From contig JADKGF010000002.1 in assembly GCA_016717105.1 (NCBI GenBank), positions 166,001 through 230,000 on the forward strand: a stretch of 64,000 bases of DNA, in the 5' to 3' direction. The notes beneath the pieces were generated by a model that was not told the DNA's origin, searched no databases, and saw only the letters and a program-made list of their open reading frames with translations. Shown piece by piece: positions 28,045-38,237 of this stretch. Numbering within the stretch: position 1 is the stretch's first letter; every line of letters begins with the position of its first letter. Source of the stretch: Saprospiraceae bacterium (GTDB lineage Bacteria; Bacteroidota; Bacteroidia; Chitinophagales; Saprospiraceae). Position numbers and translations under genes: made by a program.

Positions 28045-29016
28045 ATGAATAACAAAGCCAATTTTTTTCTTCCCGATTTCAGTGACCTACACATCATGGT
28101 CATTGGCGATATCATGATTGACAGGTATATTTCCGGTAGTGTCCGAAGGATATCACCTGAAGCTCCTGTTCCAGTACTTGAGTTGCAAGATACAGAAGAC
28201 CGTTTAGGTGGTGCAGCCAATGTCGCGCTCAATCTCCAATCATTAGGTGCACAAGTTACTTTATTATCTATTATCGGTGCTGATGATGAAGGCGAAAATC
28301 TGGCCACAAAACTTGATACGATTACCAATCTTGAACATCATTTGGTACGTGTAAATAAGAGACAAACTACGGTCAAAACAAGGGTAATCTCTGGGAAACA
28401 ACAAATAGTGCGTATCGACAAAGAAGACACAAATGATATTAATGAAGAAGTATCAGATATGGTTTTCAGGCGATTTGAGAAATGTTTATCCCAAAATCCG
28501 CCACATGGCATCATTATTCAGGATTATAATAAAGGAATGCTTGTCGAAAGCCTGATAAAAAAAATCATAGAAAGTGCCTCACAGGCTGGGATAGCAACCT
28601 TTGTGGATCCTAAGGAAAAAAACTTTTTTGCATACGAAGGTTGCACTTTATTTAAGCCCAATAAGAAGGAAGTTCAAAGCGCTTTGGGTATAATAAGTTA
28701 TGATGAAGCAGATCGTATATTGCGGCAAAAACTCGGACACAAGATCACTTTTATCACTTTGGGAGGCGATGGCATCTATATAAACGACGGAATCATCGGG
28801 CACCAGTATCCGACAAAATCACGGGCCATTACGGATGTGTGTGGAGCAGGAGACTCCGTCATCAGCATCGCAGCTTTATGTTATTTGAAAAAGATGCCGA
28901 TGGACTACTTAGCTTTGGCTGCAAATACAGCTGGTGGTCAAGTTTGTCAAAAACCAGGTGTAGTTTCTATAGATTTAAATGAATTAAACACAGAATTATC
29001 TCAAACTATAATTTAG
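28045..29016 (+). CDS. D-glycero-beta-D-manno-heptose-7-phosphate kinase (HldE kinase domain only)
   Basis: 323 residues of the PfkB/ribokinase fold. It shows VIGDIMIDRYISGSVRRISPEAPVPVLEL (the RfaE1 signature), DRLGGAANVALNLQSLGAQV and the catalytic TDVCGAGDSVISI (GAGD). It phosphorylates heptose-7-phosphate at C1 for ADP-heptose synthesis, used in LPS core. The cytidylyl/adenylyltransferase half found in bifunctional E. coli HldE is absent here, as in many Bacteroidota where the two are separate proteins. It starts 3 bases after waaA, so the two LPS genes form one unit with the barrel gene. Confidence 0.88.
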   Translation: MNNKANFFLPDFSDLHIMVIGDIMIDRYISGSVRRISPEAPVPVLELQDTEDRLGGAANVALNLQSLGAQVTLLSIIGADDEGENLATKLDTITNLEHHLVRVNKRQTTVKTRVISGKQQIVRIDKEDTNDINEEVSDMVFRRFEKCLSQNPPHGIIIQDYNKGMLVESLIKKIIESASQAGIATFVDPKEKNFFAYEGCTLFKPNKKEVQSALGIISYDEADRILRQKLGHKITFITLGGDGIYINDGIIGHQYPTKSRAITDVCGAGDSVISIAALCYLKKMPMDYLALAANTAGGQVCQKPGVVSIDLNELNTELSQTII

Positions 29017-29268
29017 GAATAATATATTGATATTACTACGAATGCAAACGTTATATTTTGATTTGTAGATATTAAATCACTTGTATAAAACATTATTCTG
29101 TTTACTGGTGATTTGTTACGTGTCGTTTTCATATTATTACGAATAAAATATGAAATTAAACTATAAAAATGTGTCCTGTAAGACATTTCAATTCACCAGA
29201 TTGTATTACTTTTACCACTTGCAAATAAGATTTAATTAATAAATAAACCAAATTTAAATTTTTAAGTT

Positions 29269-31697
29269 ATGCGAAGATTTTTTACAAAACATTTTTTATT
29301 AATGTTGTTGGGATTTGCTGCCATTGAGGTGATGGGGCAGATAAATACCCTCAAAATTACAGCACCTGCTGGTATTGCAGGAGAATATGCTGTTCAAAAA
29401 TTTAACTGGGGACCTATCATTTCTACCGCTGTTTCAGGTGCTGTCGGTTATGGTGATGATGGAGTTGCTCCTGTAAATGATGGCTGTTCTGATTTTACAA
29501 ATGATCTTACAGGAAAGATTGGATTTGTTGATAGAGCACCTTGTGCTGCATCTGCTGCTACAGGTGTAGTAAATAAAGCAGCAAGAATTGAAAAAATAGG
29601 GGCAATAGCTGCCATTATTTGTAATACTGCAACAGGCACTCCTCCGAATGTTATATTTGGTGGTGCTCTAGGTGGAGATTTAAAAATCAATGTCTATATG
29701 ATGTCCGATGCTGATTGCAAAAAATCAAAGCTAGTATCTTATCAGGTGGAGTTACAGCAGAATTAATCAATAAGCCAGTTGCTTGTACCACAACTTATGC
29801 ACCTGAAGTATTCTGGGGTAACGTGTCAGGACAAGGAGATTTTGCAGGTGGGCTCAATGGATGGACCATAGAAAATGCAACACCGGATCTTAATACACGT
29901 ATTACTTGGTTTTGGTCAGAAACAGGATTCCCTAGATCAGCAGTTAGTTTTACGACAAGTAATATCCAATCTACGACGCAGTGCAATGGAACAGCGGTAA
30001 TGGATATGCAAGCACTTCAGTATGAAGATAGTGACGACCCACAATCGCCATATAATAAGTTTTCATCAAGTTTGGTTTCACCACCGATAGATTGTAAAGG
30101 TAAGTCTTCTATAACCTTACAATTTAGAATGTTACACAACAGACTGAATGGTAACGCATCTTATGCTTTATTTGATGGTACATCTTGGAGTGATCCAGTC
30201 TTAGTACCATCAAACAATACAGTAAATAGCAATGTAGTAGGAGAAACAGTAATTATTCCGGTACCAGAATTTGATAATAAAGAAAATTGTAGAATTAAAT
30301 TCATTGTTGATGGTGATTTTTATACTTTTGTAGTTGACGATGTTCAATTGTATGAAAAGGAATTTACTGACGTACTGGTTAATACTGATTGGGTTGCTGT
30401 AGCACCAACTTATAAAGTACCAGTTTCTCAAGTGTCCGAGATGCCTTTTATGTCTGACATTTCAAATATTGGCAACATACCAACAGAAAATGTGGAATTA
30501 AAAGTGGAAATAAAAGATGAAGGTGGAAATTTACTAAAGACATTAACGAATAGTTATGGTACTGTGGCTGGAACTACAAAAGTACAAAACAAAGTTTTTA
30601 GTGAAACGTATACACCACCAGCTATTGTAGGTAAATATAATGGTCAATATTCCATCTCTGGCTCCAATGAACAAGCAGAGAATAATGCCAATAATAATTT
30701 CCCATTTGAGTTTTATATTACTGAAAATACATTTGGTAATTTATTATCTGAAGCAGAATTTGGACAAGAATATTTAAGAGATGTAGCTGAAAATTGGCAA
30801 GTAACTGATATAACTAATTATCATTCAGCCGGTAACGTATATTATGTAGAAAATGGAAAAGACTTTACAGTAAGTGAAGTAAGATTTGGATTGAAAAATG
30901 ACCCATCTAATATAGATGGATCAGGATTTGTTCATATTGACTTGTTTGAGTTAAGTGATCTTACAACTCTTGGTCCTGATACAAGAACCTTGGTTGCTAC
31001 TGGCTCAGTTCTATTAGATGTTACTGCTATTGACGATTTCAGAAGTATACCTGTACAATTATTTGTCCCTAATGCTGTAAATGGCGGACCTTCAGAAGTG
31101 AGGCTTAATGCATTAAAAGACAAAACACATTATTTCCTTACAGTAAATACAGCACCACTTGACCCTAGTTTTGAAAGATACCAGTTATTGCAGCATAGTG
31201 GTGGCTCTGGTGGGGTATATGATAGATCAGTATTTGTATCTCCAGTTAATTTTGCATTTGATTCATTAAAAATTGAAAGACTTTCTGGTTCTTATTGGCA
31301 AAGAGCAGGTGTAAATGAAACTTATAAGGACATCAGAAGCAGAACTTATCAACCATTGGGTAATGATGGAAATGGTGCATGGTCAATGATGTATCTTGAA
31401 ATGGATCTTGAAAAAGCACTTTCTACTTACAATGTAAATAACACAGCAGAAGTTAAGGTTTTCCCTAACCCTGCAGCAAGAGAGTTGTATATAGACATCA
31501 CACTTGAAAATGTTTCCAATAATGTTAAAGTGGATCTAGTATCTATGGATGGTAAGACAGTATTGAGCAAATCATTTGATGGTGTTCAAGATTCTAGACT
31601 TAAAATAGATTTGACCAATGTTACAACTGGTACATATTCTGCTTTAATTCACACCAATGAAGGTGTTATCACCAAAAAAGTTATAGTACAAAAATAA
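29269..31697 (+). CDS. Exported PA-domain protein with T9SS sorting domain (frameshifted in this sequence)
   Basis: The signal peptide is MRRFFTKHFLLMLLGFAAIEVMGQ. A protease-associated (PA) domain follows (KIGFVDRAPCAASAATGVVNKAARIEKIGAIAAII). The frame breaks at the A6 run 29719-29724; one added A reads DADCKKIKASILSGGVTAE and continues to 31697. The corrected length is about 809 residues. The middle part has jelly-roll and fibronectin-like segments (FKSS-type beta strands, PPIDCKGKSSITLQFRML). The C-terminus (EVKVFPNPAARELYIDI) is a T9SS type A sorting domain. Proteins with this layout are abundant surface or secreted proteins in Bacteroidota; no peptidase catalytic motif is seen. A strong terminator follows 30 bases later. 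Confidence 0.82.
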
Positions 31698-31726
31698 TTT
31701 TTTAAATTATTGATTGTCAAATAAAT

Positions 31727-31768
31727 AATGGGCAGCAAAACTAACTTTGCTGCCCATTTTGTTTTATT
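31727..31768 (+). terminator. Strong Rho-independent terminator of the PA-domain gene
   Basis: A perfect 13-bp stem (31727-31739 with 31746-31758, core ATGGGCAGCAAA) has a 6-nt loop and is followed by a T-rich tract. It lies between convergent genes and may work in both directions. Confidence 0.85.
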
Positions 31769-31838
31769 TTAAACATGGAATTTGTTATCCATATAATAAT
31801 ATGAAAAACAACGCTAAAAACTTATCCCATGCAACTTT

Positions 31839-32138
31839 TCAATGCATTTCTGAAGGATGATTTTCTTTATAAACAATTTTTTTATAAATATTTTGGTTCA
31901 TCCACCATTTTAAGGTTGCATACCCAATGATTCCAGCCAATATCATGATAGCCATTTGTTGCAAGGCTTTCTCAGAAAAATATACTTCAGCGAGGCTTTT
32001 GTCCTTCAGACTGATTAAATTGATCAAAATAAAGACAACAAAACCAAAAACAGATCCGTGAGTCAGTCCATATTGAATCCGGCCTTTACTTTGTACCTTT
32101 TCCCAACTTTCCTTGAATTTTTTATCCTGATCGTGCAT
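31839..32138 (-). CDS. Small two-helix membrane protein of unknown function
   Basis: 99 residues. The N-terminus is highly charged (MHDQDKKFKESWEKVQSKG). Two hydrophobic segments follow, THGSVFGFVVFILINLISL and MAIMILAGIIGYATLKWWM, and the end is basic and His-containing. Similar small two-helix proteins occur widely in Bacteroidota without known function. It stands alone on the minus strand between a T9SS cargo gene and carA. Confidence 0.65.
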   Translation of the reverse strand: MHDQDKKFKESWEKVQSKGRIQYGLTHGSVFGFVVFILINLISLKDKSLAEVYFSEKALQQMAIMILAGIIGYATLKWWMNQNIYKKIVYKENHPSEMH

Positions 32139-32294
32139 AATGTTATTGTTTTATGGTTACAAAATTACTAGATTTGATTATCATAAATAAATGAAGCTCG
32201 TAAATATTATGATTTTATACAATTTATTGGTATTTCCTTAGTCAAAAAAGAAGTTTCTGTAGAGAGAATATATAATAAAATGATATTTATCTGC

Positions 32295-32302
32295 TATATT
32301 TG
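32295..32302 (+). promoter_or_regulatory. Bacteroidota -7 box (TATATTTG) of carA
   Basis: TATATTTG at 32295-32302 matches TAnnTTTG exactly, 19 bases before the carA ATG at 32322. This also argues against the earlier in-frame ATG at 32280. Confidence 0.6.
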
Positions 32303-32321
32303 CGGCATATTCGCTGTAAAT

Positions 32322-33444
32322 ATGAATCAATTGGAATTTTCAAATAAAAGTAAAGCTGTTGTTTTGTTTGAAGACGGCAGTTTTTATGAAGGAAGTGCAG
32401 CGGGAATTATCGGGACTACCACTGGTGAGGTTTGTTTCAATACAGGCATGACAGGTTATCAGGAGATTTTTACCGATCCTTCGTATTACGGTCAAGTTTT
32501 GGTTACCACCAATGTGCACATAGGTAACTACGGAACAAAAATTTCTGATGATGAATCTGAAAAGGTGCAGATTTCAGGTTTGATTTGCCGAAATTTTACC
32601 AATGAATTTAGCCGTACAATAGCAGATTCCAATTTGCAGCAGTATTTCGAGAAAAACAATATTGTCTGTATTTACAATATTGATACCCGTGCGATTGTGC
32701 GCAATATTCGCAGTAAAGGCGCCATGAATTGTATCATTTCTACGGAGATTTTTGAAAGGAAGTCTTGGAAAAAATGCTTGCTAAAGTACCTTCAATGGAA
32801 GGATTGGAGTTGGCTAGTGTAGTAAGTACCAAAGAATCATATGATCTAGGTGATGAAAATTCATTGATTCGTGTTGGCGTGATGGATTTTGGTATAAAAA
32901 GAAATATTATCCGCAGTCTTACAGAAAGAGGTTGTTTCGTCAGAGTATTTCCAGCGAAAGCTAATTTAGAAGACATTCTTGCATTTAATGCTGATGGTTA
33001 TTTTTTATCTAATGGTCCTGGAGATCCTGCTACTATGGATTATGCCATCAAAACAGTAAAAGTATTGCTCGAAACTAAAAAACCAGTTTTCGGTATTTGT
33101 CTCGGACATCAATTATTGGCATTGGCCAATGATATATCGACCTATAAGATGCACCACGGACATCGCGGAGCCAATCATCCGGTCATCAATATAGCCACTG
33201 GTCGTTGTGAGATTACCAGCCAAAATCACGGTTTTTCGGTAAGTGAGGCCGATGTGATCAATATTCTGACACCATAGAAATCACACACCGCAATCTGAAT
33301 GACCAAACCGTCGAAGGCATTAAGATGAAAAATCAACCTGCTTTTTCGGTGCAATATCATCCAGAGTCCAATCCCGGGCCACACGACTCAAGATATCTGT
33401 TTGATGAATTTATAAACCTGTTAAAACAATCAAAAAATAATTAA
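32322..33444 (+). CDS. carA: Carbamoyl-phosphate synthase small subunit (two frameshifts in this sequence)
   Basis: CarA hydrolyses glutamine to feed ammonia to CarB for carbamoyl phosphate (arginine and pyrimidines). The N-terminal domain shows AVVLFEDGSFYEG and GEVCFNTGMTGYQEIFTDPSY. The frame first breaks at 32758-32759, where one added G gives TEIFEREVLEKMLAKVPSMEG. The glutaminase domain then has GYFLSNGPGDP, the nucleophile FGICLGHQLLALA and SQNHGFSV. A second break near 33261-33266 interrupts ADVINILTP; one added base gives a reading through SDTIEITHRNLNDQTVEGIKM and SVQYHPESNPGPHDS (catalytic His-Glu) to the stop at 33442-33444. The corrected length is about 374 residues. carB is not in the window. 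Both breaks look like deletion errors. Confidence 0.92.
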
Positions 33445-33445
33445 T

Positions 33446-34729
33446 ATGAGTGTAATTGTTGATGTTAGAGCAAGAGAGATCCTGGATTCAAGAGGCAATC
33501 CGACTGTGGAAGTAGAAGTATTGACAGAAAACGGCATTATGGGTAGAGCTGCTGTGCCTTCAGGAGCATCAACTGGTAAGTATGAAGCTGTTGAACTTCG
33601 AGATAATGACAAAAGCAGGTATTTGGGGAAAGGTGTACTGAACGCTTGCAATAATGTGGACGATAAGATCAGAGAAGCTTTGATTGGTGAAGATGTTTTC
33701 GAACAGCGATATATCGATGACATCATGAACGAACTGGATGGTACAGAAAATAAATCCAACCTTGGAGCAAATGCGATTCTTGGAGTTTCATTGGCTGTAG
33801 CCAAAGCAGCAGCTGAAGAGTCAGGACAATCACTGTACAGATATATCGGTGGCGTCAATGCGCATATCATGCCTGTACCGATGATGAACATTCTAAATGG
33901 TGGATCACACGCGGACAATAGCATTGATTTTCAGGAATTTATGATTATGCCAATAGGTGCAGATCTTTTTTCTGAAGGATTGAGAATGGGTGTAGAAGTA
34001 TTTCACCATCTGAAATCTGTATTGAAATCCAAAGGATATTCTACCAATGTAGGTGATGAAGGAGGCTTTGCGCCAAATATAAAATCTAATGAAGAAGCGA
34101 TAGAAATAGTATTGAAATCTATCGAATCTGCTGGTTACAGACCAGGTGTGGATGTAATGATTGCAATGGACGCAGCGGCATCCGAATTTTACAATGAAGA
34201 GGAGAAAGTGTATCATTTTCATAAGTCTGGAGGTAAAAAATTGACTAGTGAAGAAATGGTAGAATATTGGGCTGGATGGGTAAATAAATATCCTATCTTT
34301 TCTATCGAAGATGGACTCCATGAGGATGACTGGGCATATTGGAGCAAACTCACCAAGGCGCTTGGCGACCGTGTACAGCTTGTAGGTGATGATCTTTTCG
34401 TGACCAATACTAGAAGACTCCAACGAGGTATCGATGAATACGCAGCCAACTCCATTTTGGTCAAAGTAAATCAAATTGGATCATTGACAGAGACAATCGA
34501 TGCAGTAAATCTTGCTACTAGAAATGGTTTTACATCTGTGATGAGCCATAGATCAGGAGAGACAGAAGATACCACGATTGCCGATCTTGCAGTAGCTCTT
34601 AATACAGGACAAATAAAAACTGGTTCTGCATCACGTAGTGACAGGATAGCCAAATACAATCAATTGCTCAGGATAGAAGAAGAATTGGGAGATTCAGCTT
34701 ATTATCCTGGAAGATCATTGATTTCTTAA
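33446..34729 (+). CDS. eno: Enolase (phosphopyruvate hydratase)
   Basis: 427 residues, full length and unbroken. Enolase converts 2-phosphoglycerate to phosphoenolpyruvate. The family motifs are clear: VRAREILDSRGNPTVEVEV, GRAAVPSGASTGKYEAVELRD, VPMMNILNGGSHADNSIDFQEFMIMP, NVGDEGGFAPN, metal ligands in MIAMDAAASEFY and IEDGLHEDDW and VGDDLFVTN, and the signature LVKVNQIGSLTETIDA with SHRSGETEDTTIADL. It begins 1 base after the corrected carA stop. Confidence 0.97.
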   Translation: MSVIVDVRAREILDSRGNPTVEVEVLTENGIMGRAAVPSGASTGKYEAVELRDNDKSRYLGKGVLNACNNVDDKIREALIGEDVFEQRYIDDIMNELDGTENKSNLGANAILGVSLAVAKAAAEESGQSLYRYIGGVNAHIMPVPMMNILNGGSHADNSIDFQEFMIMPIGADLFSEGLRMGVEVFHHLKSVLKSKGYSTNVGDEGGFAPNIKSNEEAIEIVLKSIESAGYRPGVDVMIAMDAAASEFYNEEEKVYHFHKSGGKKLTSEEMVEYWAGWVNKYPIFSIEDGLHEDDWAYWSKLTKALGDRVQLVGDDLFVTNTRRLQRGIDEYAANSILVKVNQIGSLTETIDAVNLATRNGFTSVMSHRSGETEDTTIADLAVALNTGQIKTGSASRSDRIAKYNQLLRIEEELGDSAYYPGRSLIS

Positions 34730-34787
34730 TAATATACTTTGATTTTAAGTCTCAAATTTCATATTATTTTTCATTAAAATAAATATT

Positions 34788-35141
34788 ATGTCAAAGGATA
34801 AGAAAATTTTAGAAGAACTGGCTTCATTAGCTGGGATTTCTCCATCGTGGATCAACAAATACACCATAGTTACCGCTATGTTTATAGTTTGGCTTACATT
34901 TTTCGATAAACACAATATTTTTGCTTATCAAAAACTAAAAGGTACGATAAGCATGATGGAAGCTGAAAAAGCCGAATTGAATGAAGAAATAAGTCAGGCG
35001 CTCAAAGACAAACTTGATCTGAATCATAATCATGAAAAGTTTGCCAGAGAGAAGCATTTGATGCATTTGCCAAATGAAGAAATCATTTTAATAGAACAAA
35101 AAATAAAAAATAAGACATACAATGAGTGTATTAGTAAATAA
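34788..35141 (+). CDS. FtsB/DivIC-family septum formation initiator
   Basis: 117 residues with one membrane helix (YTIVTAMFIVWLTFF) near residue 25 and a following coiled coil (LKGTISMMEAEKAELNEEISQALKDK) that ends in the typical FAREKHLMHLPNEEIILIE motif. FtsB/DivIC proteins join FtsL and FtsQ in the division complex. It lies between eno and sucD and overlaps the sucD start by 20 bases, a neighbourhood common in Bacteroidota. Confidence 0.88.
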   Translation: MSKDKKILEELASLAGISPSWINKYTIVTAMFIVWLTFFDKHNIFAYQKLKGTISMMEAEKAELNEEISQALKDKLDLNHNHEKFAREKHLMHLPNEEIILIEQKIKNKTYNECISK

Positions 35142-35999
35142 ACATTCCAAAATCATAGTGCAGGGATTTACTGGCAAAGAAGGAACTTTCCACGCTGAGC
35201 AGATGATAGATTATGGCACGAATGTCATCGGTGGTGTCACACCAGGCAAAGGCGGAACAGAACATTTGGGTAAACCGGTTTTAATTCTGTAAAGGAAGCG
35301 GTAGAAAAAGCAGGTGCTGACACGACCATTATTTTTGTACCACCTGGATTTGCAGCTGATGCCATTATGGAAGCAGCAGAAGCAGGGATTAAAGTTATCA
35401 TTTGCATCACTGAGGGTATTCCTGTACAGGATATGGTGATTGCGAAAGCATATATTGAAAAATTTGATTGCCGACTTATTGGTCCAAATTGTCCTGGTGT
35501 CATCACACCAGATGAAGCAAAAGTAGGTATCATGCCAGGATTTGTTTTCAAGAAAGGTAGAATCGGTGTCGTGTCCAAGTCGGGAACATTGACCTATGAA
35601 GCAGCGGACCAAATCGTAAAAGCTGGTATGGGTATTTCTACTGCAATAGGCATAGGCGGCGATCCGATCATCGGTACGCCTACAAAAGATGCGGTCAAAC
35701 TCCTGATGGAAGATCCAGAAACAGACGGTATCGTCATGATAGGCGAGATAGGCGGAAATTATGAAGCTCAAGCCGCTCAATACATATTAGCTACGGGCAA
35801 TAAAAAGCCAGTGGTAGGTTTCATAGCAGGACAGACTGCACCCAAAGGGCGTACAATGGGTCATGCAGGTGCCATCGTAGGTGGGCACGATGATACTGCC
35901 GAAGCTAAGATGAAAATCATGGCTGCATGTGGTATCCACGTTGTAAACTCTCCCGCTGATATAGGCATAACCATGGCAAGAGTACTAAACGGCAAATAA
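35122..35999 (+). CDS. sucD: Succinate-CoA ligase (ADP-forming) alpha subunit (frameshifted in this sequence)
   Basis: The ATG at 35122 gives the family start MSVLVNKHSKIIVQGFTGKE (CoA-binding). The frame breaks at the T4 run 35279-35282: the raw frame ends LGKPVLIL, and one added T gives GKPVFNSVKEAVEKAGADTT. It then runs unbroken to 35999, about 292 residues, normal for SucD. VPPGFAADAIMEAAEAGI, GPNCPGVITPDEAKVGIMPG and the phosphohistidine region GHAGAIVGGHDDTAEAKM are visible. The enzyme makes ATP from succinyl-CoA in the TCA cycle. sucC is not adjacent. The start overlaps the FtsB-like gene by 20 bases. Confidence 0.94.
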
Positions 36000-36019
36000 T
36001 TTTGTCATTAAAATATATA

Positions 36020-36056
36020 AAGGATATTGACCTTCGGGCTTCAATATCCTTTTCTT
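36020..36056 (+). terminator. Rho-independent terminator after sucD
   Basis: AAGGATATTGA (36020-36030) pairs perfectly with TCAATATCCTT (36041-36051) around a 10-nt loop. A T-rich tract follows. Confidence 0.8.
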
Positions 36057-36078
36057 TTCAGTTCAAAATCAGACCATT

Positions 36079-36936
36079 ATGAATCTATTAGATCCAAAAC
36101 TGTTAAATCAGTTTATCGAAGATGGCCTTTATGAAGACATTCATGAAGGTGATCATACTTCATTAGCTTGTATTCCTGCTGATGACCGAAGCAAGGCAAG
36201 GCTCTTAGTCAAAGCGGAAGGAGTCATTGCAGGTGTTGCGGTAGCTGAGGCGATTTTCAAGTATGTAGATCCTACCTCGACATTGGATATTAAGATAAAA
36301 GATGGCGAAGATGTGCGATATGGAGACGTTGCTTTTTATGTGGAATGCAATTCTCAAGCACTTTTGAAGGCTGAAAGGCTTATCTTGAATACGATGCAAC
36401 GCCTAAGCGGAATAGCTACACTTAGCTCAAGATTTGCGTTTGAAGTAGAAGGCTTGCCTGTAAAAATATTGGATACTAGGAAAACTACACCTTTGATCAG
36501 ATTTCTTGAAAAATGGGCTGTGAAAGTTGGTGGCTGTGACAGTTATAGAACAGGGCTCTATGACTGGATTATGATCAAAGACAATCACGTAGATGCCTGC
36601 GGATCTCATACAGAGGCGATCACTAAAGTACACGAATATCTCAAGGCAAACAATCTTGATCTGGACATAACCGTTGAAGTAAGAAATTTGGTAGAACTAC
36701 ACGAAGTATTGGATAAAGGTGGAATTACTAGGATTATGTTTGACAATTTTGAATTACCTATATTGCGTGAAGCTGTGGCACATGTCAATGGACAATACGA
36801 AACAGAAGCTTCTGGTGGCGTCACCTTGCACACCGTGCGTAAGATAGCTGAGACTGGTGTAGATTTTGTTTCTGTGGGCGCATTGACACATTCGGCAGGT
36901 TGTCTGGATCTGAGTCTGAAGGTCATAAAAGACTAA
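36079..36936 (+). CDS. nadC: Nicotinate-nucleotide pyrophosphorylase (quinolinate phosphoribosyltransferase)
   Basis: 285 residues, full length. NadC makes nicotinate mononucleotide from quinolinate and PRPP in de novo NAD synthesis. Motifs: EDIHEGDHTSLACIP, AEAIFKYVDP, ERLILNTMQRLSGIAT, ILDTRKTTPLIRFLEKWAVKVGG (PRPP/quinolinate binding), MIKDNHVDACG, IMFDNFELPILREAV and SGGVTLHTVRKIAETGVDFVSVGALTHS. A hypothetical gene starts 5 bases downstream. nadA and nadB are not in the window. Confidence 0.95.
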   Translation: MNLLDPKLLNQFIEDGLYEDIHEGDHTSLACIPADDRSKARLLVKAEGVIAGVAVAEAIFKYVDPTSTLDIKIKDGEDVRYGDVAFYVECNSQALLKAERLILNTMQRLSGIATLSSRFAFEVEGLPVKILDTRKTTPLIRFLEKWAVKVGGCDSYRTGLYDWIMIKDNHVDACGSHTEAITKVHEYLKANNLDLDITVEVRNLVELHEVLDKGGITRIMFDNFELPILREAVAHVNGQYETEASGGVTLHTVRKIAETGVDFVSVGALTHSAGCLDLSLKVIKD

Positions 36937-36941
36937 AAGCC

Positions 36942-37433
36942 ATGAATAAGTTAGAAAGGATCTTGTTTTATTTCCCAGAGACAAGTTTGCCCGTACTAGT
37001 ATCAGAAGACCATCTGTCTGATTATGAAGCAGAAAGCGATCCGTTTCCTCAGTCGTTTATCGATGAAGTGATGACAACATGGGAAAAAGAAATCGATGAT
37101 TTTACGGAGTTTATCCCTTGCTTCAGACTGCCCAAAGAGGAGAAATTTAATGCTATCGTTTATTGGAAAGGTGGCTTGCTAAGATACGATTTTATGCTGG
37201 TGACCTTAGATAATAAAGGCGAACTTATCAATAAAAAGTCGATCGCAGGTACCATAGTCAACGATGCCATCATCAAAAAATCAGTTGCATCCATCGAGCC
37301 CGACCTGATCATCAATATCATAGCAGGACAAACTATGGATGGCGAAGAATACGATGCATCGATGTCCAAGGCCTTTGCTATGGAAATCTTACCTACAGGA
37401 GAGATTATTTTCGCAATGGATAGTCTGAAGTGA
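36942..37433 (+). CDS. Hypothetical protein co-transcribed with nadC
   Basis: 163 residues from the ATG at 36942, 5 bases after nadC; the longer frame begins inside nadC. I do not recognise the family. It is acidic, without a signal peptide or membrane helix. Noticeable segments are FTEFIPCFRLPKEEKFNAIVYWKGGLLRYDFMLVTLDNKGELINKK and a C-terminal FAMEILPTGEIIFAMDS, which looks like a small alpha/beta or beta-meander domain. The tight coupling to nadC suggests expression together with it, not necessarily a shared pathway. Confidence 0.65.
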   Translation: MNKLERILFYFPETSLPVLVSEDHLSDYEAESDPFPQSFIDEVMTTWEKEIDDFTEFIPCFRLPKEEKFNAIVYWKGGLLRYDFMLVTLDNKGELINKKSIAGTIVNDAIIKKSVASIEPDLIINIIAGQTMDGEEYDASMSKAFAMEILPTGEIIFAMDSLK

Positions 37434-37527
37434 TTGCTTCTAACTAATTCCAACCTCCATTATCAAACCCTAGACCTACCTTTCTAAATCTAACCTTCTA
37501 AATACTAAAATCTCTGATAAAAGTCCG

Positions 37528-37535
37528 TACCTTTG
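37528..37535 (+). promoter_or_regulatory. Bacteroidota -7 box (TACCTTTG) of the ccm operon
   Basis: TACCTTTG at 37528-37535 matches TAnnTTTG exactly and lies 16 bases before the ccmB ATG at 37552. Confidence 0.6.
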
Positions 37536-37551
37536 CCCTGAAGTAAGAAGT

Positions 37552-38209
37552 ATGAATATCATCAATATCAAGGATATTTTCATCAAAGAGCTATCTGTTG
37601 AGTTCAGGCAAAAATTTGCATTCTTTGGTATCTTCTTATTTGCAGCTACCGTAGTCTTCCTCATTTTACAAGTCTTTTAATAATATCAATCCACGAGAAT
37701 GGACAATATTGATATGGATTATTATGCTTTTAGCTGGGCTCAATGCCGTGGTAAAAAGTTTTCTTCAAGAAAAAAAGGAGACATATCTGTATTACTATAC
37801 CTTATTTGATCCTATTGATCTTATTGTAGCAAAGCTTGTTTATAATTTTGTATTCTTGTGCAGCTTGTTTCTTATTATCTTGGGTATATTATCCGTTTTT
37901 TCGGGATTTCCAGTGAAGGATTTCAGCCTCTTTTTTTCGGGATCAGCACTTGGTATTTTTGGTATATCGGTGGTATTTACCTTTGTGTCTGTGATATCTT
38001 CAGCTGATGGTGGCAATGGCACACTGATGTCTATCCTAGCATTACCTTTAGTCTTACCAATAGTGTTACTTTTGCTAAAGATATCTCAAGTCAGTGTCAG
38101 GTTGCTGGTAGATACCTCGGTGATAGAAGACGTTTGGTTGCTGGCAGGCTTAGATTGCATTTTGTTGGGTGCAATGTTGTTATTGTTTCCAGCCTTGTGG
38201 AGAAGTTGA
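37552..38209 (+). CDS. ccmB: Heme exporter protein CcmB (frameshifted in this sequence)
   Basis: CcmB is the membrane part of the CcmAB transporter for cytochrome c maturation. The start gives MNIINIKDIFIKELSVEFRQ, the typical cytoplasmic lead, then the first helix (FAFFGIFLFAATVVFLILQVF). A stop follows at the T4 run 37675-37678. Removing one T gives LQVFNNINPREWTILIWIIM and the frame runs to 38209 with five more helices, including LAGLNAVVKSFLQEKKETYLYYYTLFDP and SILALPLVLPIVLLLLK. The corrected length is about 218 residues, normal for CcmB. ccmC and ccmD follow; ccmA is not adjacent. Confidence 0.88.
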
Positions 38210-38237
38210 TTTTTATAATTTATGATATGTTGAATAC

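Noticed and set aside
33430..34474. Long minus-strand frames of 164 and 189 codons
   Set aside because: They are antisense to enolase, which is intact and highly conserved on the plus strand.
35211..35780. Minus-strand frame of 189 codons
   Set aside because: It is antisense to sucD; its Cys/Phe/Tyr-rich composition is that of a complement of a conserved gene.
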